This document shows, piece by piece, positions 1 through 7,259 of a DNA stretch of 35,538 bases. Both the position numbers and the translations under genes were made by a program. The notes under the pieces were generated by a model, which was given only the letters and a program-made list of their open reading frames with translations, had not been told where the DNA came from and did not search any database. Position 1 is the stretch's first letter. Each line of letters begins with the position of its first letter. Source of the stretch: Saprospiraceae bacterium (GTDB lineage Bacteria > Bacteroidota > Bacteroidia > Chitinophagales > Saprospiraceae); NCBI GenBank assembly GCA_020848965.1, contig JADLHE010000086.1, forward strand, positions 1 to 35,538, read 5' to 3'.

Positions 1-246
1 CGCTGTTGCATAATTGTTTGTTCTGCGAGGGGGTTGGGTATTGTGGCAAACCAAAAGTGTAGTTTTTTTCAAAAAAATGCCCTTGGTTGAAGCAAATGCA
101 TAATTTTACAAAAAAAATTAAACTGTTCGGGTTTTTTGGCTCGAACTTGGATGAGCGGACGAATCTACAACTACATTCAAATTGCTGAAACTGAACGATT
201 TACAATTACAGTTTTTTGCTGACAACAACTTAAACGTAAACTGAAC

Positions 247-1815
247 ATGAAGTCGAAACTTGTACTTTGGGGCAGCAACGCCCAGGACGAAAAATGCTTG
301 ATTGCCGTATCTCTTAGGGCGGCTGAAAACAAAGTTGACATTTGGACCTTCCCGGAATCGGTAGCCACCGAAGACTTTTATCAGAAAATGATGAAGGATT
401 GGCGTGACGGCAGCGGCATGGAACTGACCGATGCCACCACACACCTCGAACGTGACCTTAGCCTTAGCGACAGCTTGCTCCCCGATGACCTCAAAGTGGA
501 GCGTGGCGATGTGGTGCAAAGGGCACAGAGTGAGTGGCATTTTGCTGTGCTTTCCTCCAAACTGAATGAGTCTTACGAGAACCAACTCGGCGACCTAAAG
601 GAGCGGGTGAAAAAACTCGAAGCGTTCGACCAGCCTACTTGGGACAGCCTCAAGGAGTTCTGGGACAAAGTACAAGAGCAAGTACGTGACCGCAATCTCT
701 TCCGTGACCACGCCGACCGCCTTCGCAATAACCTCAACGAGCTTTTCGGGGAGATGAAAACCATGCGCTCCAAGCTCGACGACGAGTTTCAAAAACTGTC
801 GAAAGATGCACATGACAAGTTCTTTGCTGCCCTCGATGAAGTGGAGCGCAAAATGGAAAGCGGTGCCCGTGTGCCTGTCCTTTTCGATGAACTAAGGAAA
901 TTGCAGAGCATGTTCAGGGAGTCGAAAACCCTCACCCGTGAGCACCGCAACAAGGTTTGGGACAAACTGGACGGCACTTTCAAGGCCGTTAAGCAAAAGC
1001 GTTTTGGTGCAAAACCCGGTGGGGAAGCTGGTGGCAAAGACAGCGCTGGCTCCCAACTGCAAGGCGTGCAACGCCGCCTTGATGGCCTGCTTTCTGCCAT
1101 TGATAAAATGGAGCAATCCATCCGCCGTGACCGCAGCGACCTTGACTTCCAGACGCATAAAATCAATACGACCGATGGTCAGTTGGAGGCGCAAATCCGT
1201 CAGGCCAAGCTCAAAATGATTGAAGAGCGGGTCAGCTCCAAAGAAGAGAAGCTGAACGAGATGAACGCCACCAAGGCCGAACTTGAAAAGCGATTGGGTT
1301 CCTTGAAGGAAAAAGAAGCTCGCCGTGTTGCGCAAGAAGCTGCCAAGGAAAAAATCGTGGGTGAAATAAAAGCCGCCGCCGAAGCTCGTGAAGATGTTTC
1401 GGAAAAACTGGACAAAGCTGCTGAGGAAATCGTCGCTGCAAAAACAGCCGATGCACCAGCCGCCGAACCAGAAGTTGCCGCCGAAACTACTGAAGAACCA
1501 GTAGCAGAAGCGCCAGTTGCAGAAGAAGCACCTGCTGCCGAGGCACCAAAATCTGAATCCATCCTCGGAGCGGTCAGCACCATCATGGGCGAGTCTTTTG
1601 ATGATATTGTTGATACGGTAAAGGCCGTAGCTTCGGTAATTGGTGACAAAATCGAAGAGGCTATTGAGGAAATGAAAGAGGACATCAAAGAAGCCACTGC
1701 GACGCCAGCCGAAGAACCTGTAGCTGCTGCAACAGAAACAACAGAGGAGGCTGCGCCAGTTGCAACTGACGAAACTCCTGCTGCTGACGAAAGCGAGAAG
1801 AAAGAAGAAGCCTAA
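247..1815 (+). CDS. Coiled-coil protein with DUF349-like segment
   Basis: 522-residue soluble protein with no signal peptide or membrane segment. Residues about 105-260 are strongly helical and charged and include a stretch around FDELRKLQSMF and NKVWDKLDGTFK that resembles the DUF349 pattern of helical repeats (Leu/Gln-rich helix, then a Trp-containing helix). Residues about 270-390 form a long Lys/Glu coiled coil, and residues about 395-522 are a low-complexity Ala/Glu/Pro tail containing a short amphipathic island (about 438-485). The ATG is chosen because the N-terminus (MKSKLVLWG) is compact and the upstream 60 bases are AT-rich without further in-frame coding signal. It is monocistronic: a strong hairpin terminator follows the stop by 20 bases. 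The biochemical role is unknown; DUF349 proteins are poorly characterised, and a structural or scaffold role is only inference from the coiled coil. Confidence 0.85.
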   Translation: MKSKLVLWGSNAQDEKCLIAVSLRAAENKVDIWTFPESVATEDFYQKMMKDWRDGSGMELTDATTHLERDLSLSDSLLPDDLKVERGDVVQRAQSEWHFAVLSSKLNESYENQLGDLKERVKKLEAFDQPTWDSLKEFWDKVQEQVRDRNLFRDHADRLRNNLNELFGEMKTMRSKLDDEFQKLSKDAHDKFFAALDEVERKMESGARVPVLFDELRKLQSMFRESKTLTREHRNKVWDKLDGTFKAVKQKRFGAKPGGEAGGKDSAGSQLQGVQRRLDGLLSAIDKMEQSIRRDRSDLDFQTHKINTTDGQLEAQIRQAKLKMIEERVSSKEEKLNEMNATKAELEKRLGSLKEKEARRVAQEAAKEKIVGEIKAAAEAREDVSEKLDKAAEEIVAAKTADAPAAEPEVAAETTEEPVAEAPVAEEAPAAEAPKSESILGAVSTIMGESFDDIVDTVKAVASVIGDKIEEAIEEMKEDIKEATATPAEEPVAAATETTEEAAPVATDETPAADESEKKEEA

Positions 1816-1836
1816 GAAGGCCGATTTTTCAACGAT

Positions 1837-1877
1837 AAAAAGCCCTGTGCCCTCAAAGGCATGGGGCTTTTGTTTTT
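1837..1877 (+). terminator. Intrinsic terminator of the coiled-coil gene
   Basis: AAAAGCCC pairs with GGGCTTTT, extended inwards by TGTGCC against GGCATG (with G-T wobbles) around a short loop, and followed by TGTTTTTT. It lies 22 bases after the stop codon at 1815. It also contains an ATG at 1861 that is in frame with the downstream aldehyde dehydrogenase; because that ATG sits inside the 3' arm, it is a poor start candidate. Confidence 0.85.
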
Positions 1878-1941
1878 TACGCACTTGGCTTGCGCCAAAA
1901 AGCCAGAAATTGCCGACTTTCGCAGACCTAAGCTTTTTACC

Positions 1942-3384
1942 TTGGAAAAAATCCACAACTATATCAATGGCCAACTCGTTGCTGCGCAAAGCAGCACCTG
2001 GCTCGACAACTACGAACCTGCCACGGGCAAGGTCTATTCCCTCATCCCCGATTCCGACGCCAGCGACGTGCAAGCCGCCGTGGCTGCTGCCGAAGCAGCT
2101 TTTCCAGCATGGTCGAGCTGCGGGGTGAACGAGCGCTACCGCATTCTGCACCGTATCGCCGATATGATTGAGGAGCGGCTGGAACCATTTGCGCAAGCCG
2201 AAAGCCGGGACAGCGGCAAGGCCATAACGACTGCCCGCACGGTGGACATCCCACGGGCGCAGGCCAATATCCGCTTCTTCGCAACGGCCATCCTGCACTT
2301 CGGAGCCGAGTCGCATCAGATGGAGGGGCAGGCGGTGAACTATACCTTGCGGCAGCCCATCGGCGTGGTCGGCTGTATTTCGCCGTGGAATTTGCCGCTC
2401 TACCTTTTCACTTGGAAAATAGCGCCAGCCCTCGCTGCTGGCAACTGCGTGGTGGCCAAACCCTCGGAGTTGACGCCGATGACGGCCTACCTGCTGTCGC
2501 AAATCTGCATAGAAGCTGGCCTGCCTGCCGGGGTGCTGAACATCGTGCATGGCCTCGGCCCCAAGGCTGGCCAAGCCATTGTGGAACACCCAAAAACAAA
2601 GGCCATCAGCTTCACGGGCGGCACGTCCACGGGGCGCATCCTCGCCCGAACGGCGGCACCGATGTTCAAAAAACTGTCGTTGGAACTGGGCGGTAAAAAC
2701 CCGAATATCGTTTTCGCCGATTGCAATTTTGAGGATGCCGTGAGCACGACGGTACGCTCCAGCTTCGCCAATAATGGGCAGATATGTCTTTGTGGTTCAA
2801 GGATTTACATCGAAAGAAAAATCTACGATAAATTCCGGGACGAACTCGTTCGCCGAGCGAAAGCCCTGAAAACGGGTAACCCCGCCGACCCCGAAAACGA
2901 CCTTGGCGCTCTCGTAAGCGAGCAGCACCGGGCCAAGGTGATGGGCTACCTCGACATTGCGAAGCAAGAAGGCGGCATCATCCTCTGCGGTGGCGAAATC
3001 GTCAGGCCGTCTGACGAATTGGCCGGAGGCTATTACCTCAGTCCAGCGGTCATAGAGGGGCTGCCAAATACCTGCCGAACCAATCAGGAAGAAATTTTCG
3101 GCCCCGTAATCACCCTCCAACCTTTCGATACGGAGGAGGAAGCACTCGCCCTCGCCAATGGTACCGAGTATGGCCTTGCCGCCACCCTTTGGACGCAGGA
3201 CATCAGCCGGGCAACCCGCATGGCCGAGTGCCTGCAATCGGGCATCGTCTGGGTAAATTGCTGGATGTTGCGGGATTTGCGGACGCCTTTCGGCGGGGTG
3301 AAAAGCTCTGGCGTAGGCAGGGAAGGTGGCGTGGAGGCGCTTCGATTTTTCACGGAAGCGAAGAATGTGTGCGTAAAATATTAG
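1942..3384 (+). CDS. ALDH8-like aldehyde dehydrogenase (muconate-semialdehyde type)
   Basis: NAD(P)-dependent aldehyde dehydrogenase that oxidises an aldehyde to its acid. The 480-residue product (from TTG at 1942) has the full fold: SPWNLPL (substrate/NAD region), the Rossmann motif FTGGTSTG, the general-base region LELGGKNP, the catalytic cysteine in GQICLCGSR and the late motif EEIFGPV. The double-Cys context ICLCGSR and the ending FFTEAKNVCVKY are typical of the 2-aminomuconate/2-hydroxymuconate semialdehyde dehydrogenase branch (ALDH8A1, XylG/DmpC). The in-frame ATG at 1861 lies in the upstream terminator and would add 27 residues unlike the family; TTG at 1942 gives MEKIHNYINGQL, the usual family N-terminus. 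No kynurenine or meta-cleavage partner genes are visible nearby, so the true substrate is unknown. The stop TAG at 3382-3384 is contiguous with a repeat block. Confidence 0.88.
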   Translation: MEKIHNYINGQLVAAQSSTWLDNYEPATGKVYSLIPDSDASDVQAAVAAAEAAFPAWSSCGVNERYRILHRIADMIEERLEPFAQAESRDSGKAITTARTVDIPRAQANIRFFATAILHFGAESHQMEGQAVNYTLRQPIGVVGCISPWNLPLYLFTWKIAPALAAGNCVVAKPSELTPMTAYLLSQICIEAGLPAGVLNIVHGLGPKAGQAIVEHPKTKAISFTGGTSTGRILARTAAPMFKKLSLELGGKNPNIVFADCNFEDAVSTTVRSSFANNGQICLCGSRIYIERKIYDKFRDELVRRAKALKTGNPADPENDLGALVSEQHRAKVMGYLDIAKQEGGIILCGGEIVRPSDELAGGYYLSPAVIEGLPNTCRTNQEEIFGPVITLQPFDTEEEALALANGTEYGLAATLWTQDISRATRMAECLQSGIVWVNCWMLRDLRTPFGGVKSSGVGREGGVEALRFFTEAKNVCVKY

Positions 3385-3598
3385 TTTGCAGTTTGCCTTA
3401 AAGTTTGCAGTTCGACAGTTTGCAGTTGGCAGTCAGTTCGCAGTTGATGAGTCAATTAGCCAATGCTGGCTTCGGACTCATTGACTAGTGGACTCTAAGA
3501 CTGACTACCAACTGCCCACTGTCGAACTGCAAACTCAAAGACTGACTGCCAACTGCCCACTGTCGAACCATGCCTTCGGCAGGCAAGCTGCAAACTCA
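3382..3598. repeat. Word-repeat palindrome R1 between convergent genes
   Basis: The spacer between the aldehyde dehydrogenase and lptC consists almost wholly of repeats. The 36-base arm at 3402-3437 (beginning AGTTTGCAGTTCGACAGT) matches the reverse complement of 3500-3535 at 33 of 36 positions. A further copy in the 3500-3535 orientation runs from 3541 to 3596 and is split by a 20-base insert at 3568-3587. The central part (about 3440-3498) is itself made of GAGTC and GACTC words. Both flanking stop codons (TAG 3382-3384 on plus, TGA 3598-3596 on minus) merge directly with the repeat edge. The block can fold into a long cruciform or RNA hairpin in either transcript. Related copies are at 6461-6593, 8243-8277 and 15188-15323. 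Confidence 0.9.
3568..3587 (+). repeat. 20-base insert in R1, identical to one in R2
   Basis: CCATGCCTTCGGCAGGCAAG interrupts a repeat unit that is continuous in the neighbouring copy (GTCGAA followed directly by CTGCAAACT at 3521-3535). The reverse complement of exactly the same 20 bases occurs at 6468-6487 at the equivalent position of another copy. It contains the small hairpin TGCC-TTC-GGCA. Confidence 0.85.
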
Positions 3599-4156
3599 AT
3601 TCCGCAATTCCTTCGTCATATCCCCCGCCTTTATCCGTCCTTCGATGGCTCGGATTTTCCACTGCGTGAACTTCTGGTTGGACTCGAAGCCGTGGCCGTA
3701 GATGATTTCATCGGGGCGGCGCACGATGACGAACTTGGTGGTATGCACCCGGTCTTTTTCCTCTTCCCAGTTCAATTCCTCTGTTTCGAGGCGCTCCCCG
3801 GCTGCACCCGTCCATACTACGCTGTCTTGTACGATGAACTTGCCGTCATTGTCGTAACGCTCGGCATATTTGGCGGTCATGCGGCCCGTGATAGTTTGGC
3901 CATCCGGGCCAAAAAACTCAACCGTTAGGCCATTTGGGAATTCTTGGTAAGGGTCTTTTTTGTCCAAATGCCGCAGCAGCTTTGGTGCAACGATGCGCAG
4001 CTTTAGGAGGGCGGAGTCACTGTACAGCAACTCGACGCCTGTGGCGGTTTCCACCAGCGTTTCATCACGGGAGAAGAGGCGGTTGACCTCGTTGATGTCG
4101 TTTTCGCAGGAGGCAAAAAGAAGGGTCAGCAATAAAAGCGGGTAAATAATTTTCAT
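3596..4156 (-). CDS. lptC: LptC-like LPS export lipoprotein
   Basis: 186 residues. The N-terminus MKIIYPLLLLTLLFASCE is a lipoprotein signal peptide with the acylated Cys at position 17. The remainder is a beta-rich domain with the LptC-type pattern: a conserved GVELLYSDSALLKLRIVAPKL strand region split over residues about 40-60, an FPNGLTVEFF strand, and the ITGRMTAKYAE and VVWTGAAGERLETEELNWEE motifs typical of the LptC/OstA-like family (LptC_YrbK). LptC takes LPS from LptBFG and hands it to LptA in the periplasm. The lipoprotein form instead of a transmembrane anchor is usual in Bacteroidota. A TAACTTTG promoter-like box lies at 4177-4184. The gene ends in the R1 repeat, which supplies part of the stop codon context. 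No other lpt gene is in the window. Confidence 0.85.
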   Translation of the reverse strand: MKIIYPLLLLTLLFASCENDINEVNRLFSRDETLVETATGVELLYSDSALLKLRIVAPKLLRHLDKKDPYQEFPNGLTVEFFGPDGQTITGRMTAKYAERYDNDGKFIVQDSVVWTGAAGERLETEELNWEEEKDRVHTTKFVIVRRPDEIIYGHGFESNQKFTQWKIRAIEGRIKAGDMTKELRN

Positions 4157-4176
4157 TGTAGAAAAACTTGCAAGCG

Positions 4177-4203
4177 CAAAGTTACACTGATCGCCTTTTC
4201 CAA
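4177..4203 (-). promoter_or_regulatory. Bacteroidota-type promoter candidate for lptC
   Basis: Read on the minus strand, TTTG, 16 bases, then TAACTTTG, a perfect match to the -7 consensus TAnnTTTG. The -7 box is about 20 bases upstream of the lptC ATG. The spacing is slightly shorter than the usual range, so the -33 element is the weaker part. Confidence 0.45.
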
Positions 4204-4219
4204 ACCTTAACGGCTATTT

Positions 4220-4624
4220 TCACAAATCCCTATCCAAATTCTTATCAAACCAAACCAAGTCCTGGCTCTCCGGGTCACCGTTGTAGTTCACCGTGATTTC
4301 CTCGCCCGGCTTTATGGTTTTGATGCAATAAAAATCAATCGTTTCATGCTCGTAATCAAGCAGGTATCGGGCATTGGGCTGGTAAGAATGGTTGAAAAGC
4401 GAGCCATTGCCAAGGGCGATGGCGCATTGAGTTTGGTCTTCTCCCCAAAGGAAATAATAGTCGTGGAGGCGGGTGCCGTGGATGGCAAGCAAGTCTTCGG
4501 CTGGCAGTACAATAGCCGGGCAGATTTCAATCAAATCGCCTTCCTCCAGTGTCTCCCCGGTGAAGACGCCACGGCCACCGAGGTCGCTGTCGGCGATGTA
4601 GAGGAAAGGGACACGCTGGGACAT
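4220..4624 (-). CDS. Small SET-domain protein (lysine methyltransferase-like)
   Basis: 134 residues, essentially only a SET core. Visible motifs: GGRGVFTGETLEEGDLIEI (residues 16-34, the SAM-binding GxG strand), FNHSYQPNA (78-86, the NHS motif that forms part of the SAM pocket and pseudoknot) and GEEITVNYNGDPES (107-120, with the catalytic-type tyrosine in VNYNG). There is no pre-SET or post-SET cysteine cluster. Family knowledge predicts SAM-dependent protein lysine methylation in the cytoplasm; bacterial single-domain SET proteins have few known substrates, so the target is unknown. It lies between asnS and lptC on the same strand, but is separated from asnS by a palindromic spacer, so it may be transcribed separately. 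Confidence 0.85.
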   Translation of the reverse strand: MSQRVPFLYIADSDLGGRGVFTGETLEEGDLIEICPAIVLPAEDLLAIHGTRLHDYYFLWGEDQTQCAIALGNGSLFNHSYQPNARYLLDYEHETIDFYCIKTIKPGEEITVNYNGDPESQDLVWFDKNLDRDL

Positions 4625-4656
4625 GAGTGGGTGCTTTATTGGGAGGGTCTGATGTC

Positions 4657-4800
4657 TTTTGATTTAAGATATAAGATAGACGATATAAGATTTTAGATTT
4701 GGAAGGCTTTCTAACTTGCCAAGAATCGAAAATCACCTATCAAGCAATCGTCAATAAAATCTAAAATCTTACGTCTGAAATCTTATATCTTAAATCAAAA
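4657..4800. repeat. AT-rich inverted repeat downstream of asnS
   Basis: The arms at 4657-4700 and 4757-4800 are 44 bases each. Their outer 21 bases (TTTTGATTTAAGATATAAGA plus T) and inner 15 bases (TAAGATTTTAGATTT) are perfectly complementary, with a mismatched middle. They are built from GATTTAAGATATAAGAT-like words. Unrelated in sequence to R1 but the same architecture: a word-repeat palindrome starting 29 bases after the asnS stop. It could act as a terminator-like hairpin before the SET gene. Confidence 0.85.
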
Positions 4801-4829
4801 ACAACACCTGAACGACTTTGATTATTTCT

Positions 4830-6272
4830 TTAAAACTCAGCTTGCCCAGCCGCCCGTGGGAAGGCAATCACGTCACGGATATTGCCCATGCCCGTGATGA
4901 ACTGCACCATGCGCTCGAAGCCAAGGCCGAAACCTGCGTGGGGGCAGCCGCCGAATTTGCGAAGCTCCAAGTACCACCAAAGCTCCTCCTCATGAATGCC
5001 TTGGGCATGGATGCGTTCCAGCAGTTTGCCGTGGCGCTCCTCCCGCTGTGAGCCACCGATGACCTCGCCGATGTAGGGGAACAGGCAGTCCATCGCAGCG
5101 ACGGTCTCCTTGCCGGGTTCCGTCCCGTCGTTTTCCCGCATATAGAAAGCCTTGATGGCCTTCGGGTAGTCCCGCACGAAGACGGGCTTTTGGAAATGCT
5201 TCTCGACAAGGTAGCGTTCGTGCTCGCTCTGGAGGTCTTTGCCCCACTGCACATCGAACTTGAATTTGCCTTTTTTGTAGGTGTTCGAGTTGCGGAGGAT
5301 GTCCACGGCCTCGGTGTAGGTGATGCGCTCGAAATCGTTGTCCACCACGAAGCGGAGCATGTCCACAAGGCCCATCGGGCGGCGGTCTTCCTGCTTCATG
5401 TTCTTTTCCTCGTCCTTGATGCGCTTGTCGAGGAAGGCGAGGTCGTCGGGGTAATTGTCGAGGATGTGGCGGATGAGGAATTTCACGAAATCCTCGGCCA
5501 GTTCCATGTTGTCGAAAATATCGTTGAAGGCAACCTCTGGCTCAATCATCCAGAACTCGGCCAAGTGGCGGGTCGTGAACGACTGCTCCGCCCGGAAAGT
5601 GGGGCCGAAGGTGTAAATCTTGCCCAGGGCCAAAGCCGCAATTTCGCCCTGCAACTGGCCGGAAACGGTCAGGTTCGTGCTTTTTCCGAAGAAATCCTGC
5701 TTGAAATCCACTTCACCGGACTCGGTGCGGGGCGGGTTGTCGAAGTCGAGTGTCGTCACCCGGAACATCTCGCCAGCGCCCTCGGCATCGCTGCCGGTCA
5801 CGATAGGCGTGTGCATGTAGTAGTATCCACGGTCGTTGAAATACTTGTGGACGGCGTATGCCACGGCGTGGCGGATGCGGAACACGGCGCTGAAGGTTTG
5901 CGTGCGCATACGGAAATGCGCCTTCTCCCGCAGGTATTCCATCGTCATGTTCTTCGGCTGGAGATGGTAGTCGTCGGGGATGCACTCGCCTAGGAGTTCG
6001 ATGTGCTCGGCCATCAGTTCAACGGCCTGCCCTGCGCCTTGCGATTCTACCAGCTTGCCAGTGACCGAAATGCAGGCGTGGAACTGGATTTTTTTCAAAA
6101 ACTCTTCGTCGAATTTCTCGAAGTCCACCACCACTTGCAGCGTGTTGAAAGATGAGCCATCGTAGAGGGCGATGAAGCGGTTGGAGCGGAAGGAGCGTAC
6201 CCAGCCGGAGACTTTTACTTCTGCGCCAACCTGTGGCGAGCGCAATATTTCTGTGATTTCAGTTCTTTTCAT
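4830..6272 (-). CDS. asnS: Asparaginyl-tRNA synthetase
   Basis: 480 residues, class IIb aminoacyl-tRNA synthetase charging tRNA-Asn. The N-terminal OB-fold anticodon-binding domain contains VKVSGWVRSFRSNRFIAL (about 19-36). Class II motif 1 lies around IRHAVAYAVHKYFNDRGYYY with the GSDAEGAGEMF active-site segment. Motif 2 is FRAEQSFTTRHLAEFWMIE, with the characteristic FRAE and EFWM, and motif 3 is GLGFERMVQFITG near the C-terminus, ending in IRDVIAFPRAAGQAEF. The FPR near the end is typical of AsnRS/AspRS. Length and order match bacterial AsnS. Upstream there is a TTG-N16-TATTTTCG promoter-like element at 6309-6335. The gene is transcribed towards the palindrome at 4657-4800. Confidence 0.97.
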   Translation of the reverse strand: MKRTEITEILRSPQVGAEVKVSGWVRSFRSNRFIALYDGSSFNTLQVVVDFEKFDEEFLKKIQFHACISVTGKLVESQGAGQAVELMAEHIELLGECIPDDYHLQPKNMTMEYLREKAHFRMRTQTFSAVFRIRHAVAYAVHKYFNDRGYYYMHTPIVTGSDAEGAGEMFRVTTLDFDNPPRTESGEVDFKQDFFGKSTNLTVSGQLQGEIAALALGKIYTFGPTFRAEQSFTTRHLAEFWMIEPEVAFNDIFDNMELAEDFVKFLIRHILDNYPDDLAFLDKRIKDEEKNMKQEDRRPMGLVDMLRFVVDNDFERITYTEAVDILRNSNTYKKGKFKFDVQWGKDLQSEHERYLVEKHFQKPVFVRDYPKAIKAFYMRENDGTEPGKETVAAMDCLFPYIGEVIGGSQREERHGKLLERIHAQGIHEEELWWYLELRKFGGCPHAGFGLGFERMVQFITGMGNIRDVIAFPRAAGQAEF

Positions 6273-6308
6273 ATTCAGTTTGATTCAGATTTTTGGTAAA
6301 TCGGGGTG

Positions 6309-6335
6309 CGAAAATACAGTAAAAACTTGCGCCAA
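6309..6335 (-). promoter_or_regulatory. Promoter candidate for asnS
   Basis: On the minus strand, TTG, 16 bases, then TATTTTCG, one mismatch from TAnnTTTG, about 36 bases before the ATG of asnS. The element geometry is the same as in front of lptC and lgt. Confidence 0.3.
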
Positions 6336-6393
6336 GTGGTGCAACTGTTGATGAATTGGAAAAAACGTTGACTTCTTTGACTTGGTTTCAACG

Positions 6394-6426
6394 AAAAAGG
6401 CCCCGATGTACGTCGAGGCCTTTTTT
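6394..6426 (-). terminator. Intrinsic terminator of the GT2/sigma operon
   Basis: AAAAAGGCC pairs with GGCCTTTTT around a 14-base loop. On the minus strand the hairpin is followed by TTTTTCG. It lies about 165 bases beyond the sigma factor stop codon, with repeat R2 in between, so R2 would be part of the 3' untranslated region. The same hairpin could also work on the plus strand, but no plus-strand gene ends here. The 318-base gap 6273-6590 thus holds the asnS promoter, this terminator and R2. Confidence 0.7.
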
Positions 6427-6460
6427 CTCCATCATACTTTTCCAATACCTTTTTCTGAAG

Positions 6461-6593
6461 TTGGCAGCTTGCCTGCCGAAGGCATGGTTTGACAGTTGGC
6501 AGTCAGTCTGAAAGTCTATAAGTCGGAAAGTCCAAGGAACGGAATTGACTAAACAACTGCGAACTGACTGCTAACTGCCGAACTACCAACTCA
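6461..6593. repeat. Word-repeat palindrome R2 at the sigma factor 3' end
   Basis: Left part (6461-6515) reads TTGGCAG, a 20-base insert (6468-6487), then TTTGACAGTTGGCAGTCAGT; right part (about 6554-6591) is its approximate reverse complement (AACTGCGAACTGACTGCTAA and so on). The centre uses AAGTC/GGAAAGTCC words as in R1 and R4. The right edge reads ACTCAATT, so the TGA stop of the minus-strand sigma factor gene (6591-6593) is the first codon of the repeat, exactly as for lptC and R1. Confidence 0.88.
6468..6487 (-). repeat. 20-base insert in R2, identical to one in R1
   Basis: On the minus strand this is CCATGCCTTCGGCAGGCAAG, identical base for base to 3568-3587, and placed at the same position within the repeat unit (between CAG and TTNGACAGT). 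Confidence 0.85.
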
Positions 6594-7259
6594 ATTTGCC
6601 CTAGTGTTCGACTCCAGGTACGCCATCGCCCCGGGGTTTTGCATCAGGGTGTAGAGCATTTCCTTTGCCCTGAACAATTGGGCCTTTACCGTACCGAGCG
6701 GGATTTCCAGTTCGGTGGCGATTTCCTCGTAGCTCAGTTCCTCATAGTAGCGCAGCTCAATCATGAGGCGGTACTTGGTGCTGAGCTGGCCGAGTACGGA
6801 GCGCACCATTTGCAGGCGCTGTTGCCGGATGATTTCCTCTTCCGGGTTGCGGGCATAGTTGCGGATGGTGCCCGTGAAGTCACGGTCGCCATTGGATTCC
6901 ATTGGCTGGTCAATGCTCAGGAAGTGCATGCGCTTCTTGCGGATGTGGTCAATGCAGTTGTTGACGGCAATCTTGAAGAGCCAAGTGCTGAATGCGTAGT
7001 GCGGGGCGTAGGTCGTCAGCTTGTTGAAAGCCTTGCCAAACGCTTCGATGGTCAGGTCTTCCGCATCGTCGTGGTTGCGCACCATCTTCAAGAGGTGGTT
7101 GTACACGCTTGGGCGGTAACGGTCTAGTAGTGTGGAGTAGGCTTGCTGGTTGCCCGCAATGGCCGCCTTGACGAGTTGATAGTCCTCGGATGCCTTGGGT
7201 GAAAGCCTTGTCGCTGTGGTGGTTGCGCTAACTGGGTGTTTCGCTAGTGTTAATTCCAT
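6591..7259 (-). CDS. ECF-type RNA polymerase sigma factor
   Basis: 222 residues from the ATG at 7259; upstream in-frame sequence up to 7346 lies inside the glycosyltransferase gene and is not conserved-looking. Sigma region 2 spans about 38-112: YSTLLDRYRPSVYNHLLKMV, the polar DDAEDLTIEAFGKAF segment and FSTWLFKIAVNNCIDHIRKK. Region 4 spans about 155-205, with LSTKYRLMIELRYYEELS and the helix-turn-helix YEEIATELEIPLGTVKAQLFRAK. The start overlaps the glycosyltransferase stop by 10 bases, so the two are almost certainly co-transcribed and translationally coupled. No anti-sigma gene follows; the gene ends in repeat R2. Region 1.1 and region 3 are absent, as expected for the ECF class. Target genes are unknown. 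Confidence 0.92.
   Translation of the reverse strand: MELTLAKHPVSATTTATRLSPKASEDYQLVKAAIAGNQQAYSTLLDRYRPSVYNHLLKMVRNHDDAEDLTIEAFGKAFNKLTTYAPHYAFSTWLFKIAVNNCIDHIRKKRMHFLSIDQPMESNGDRDFTGTIRNYARNPEEEIIRQQRLQMVRSVLGQLSTKYRLMIELRYYEELSYEEIATELEIPLGTVKAQLFRAKEMLYTLMQNPGAMAYLESNTRAN

Noticed and set aside
1-246. Partial gene at the left window edge
   Set aside because: Short frames only, no motif; the region is AT-rich and looks like the leader of the first gene. A TAATTTTA box at 101-108 is too weak to call as a promoter.
892-2589. 565-codon open frame on the minus strand
   Set aside because: It runs antisense to the coiled-coil gene and the aldehyde dehydrogenase, both of which have strong support, and crosses a terminator. 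Its composition (Phe/Cys/Ser-rich) is that of a shadow frame.
3402-3596. CRISPR array
   Set aside because: Repeat units are in both orientations, of unequal length, with no constant-length spacers and no cas genes nearby.
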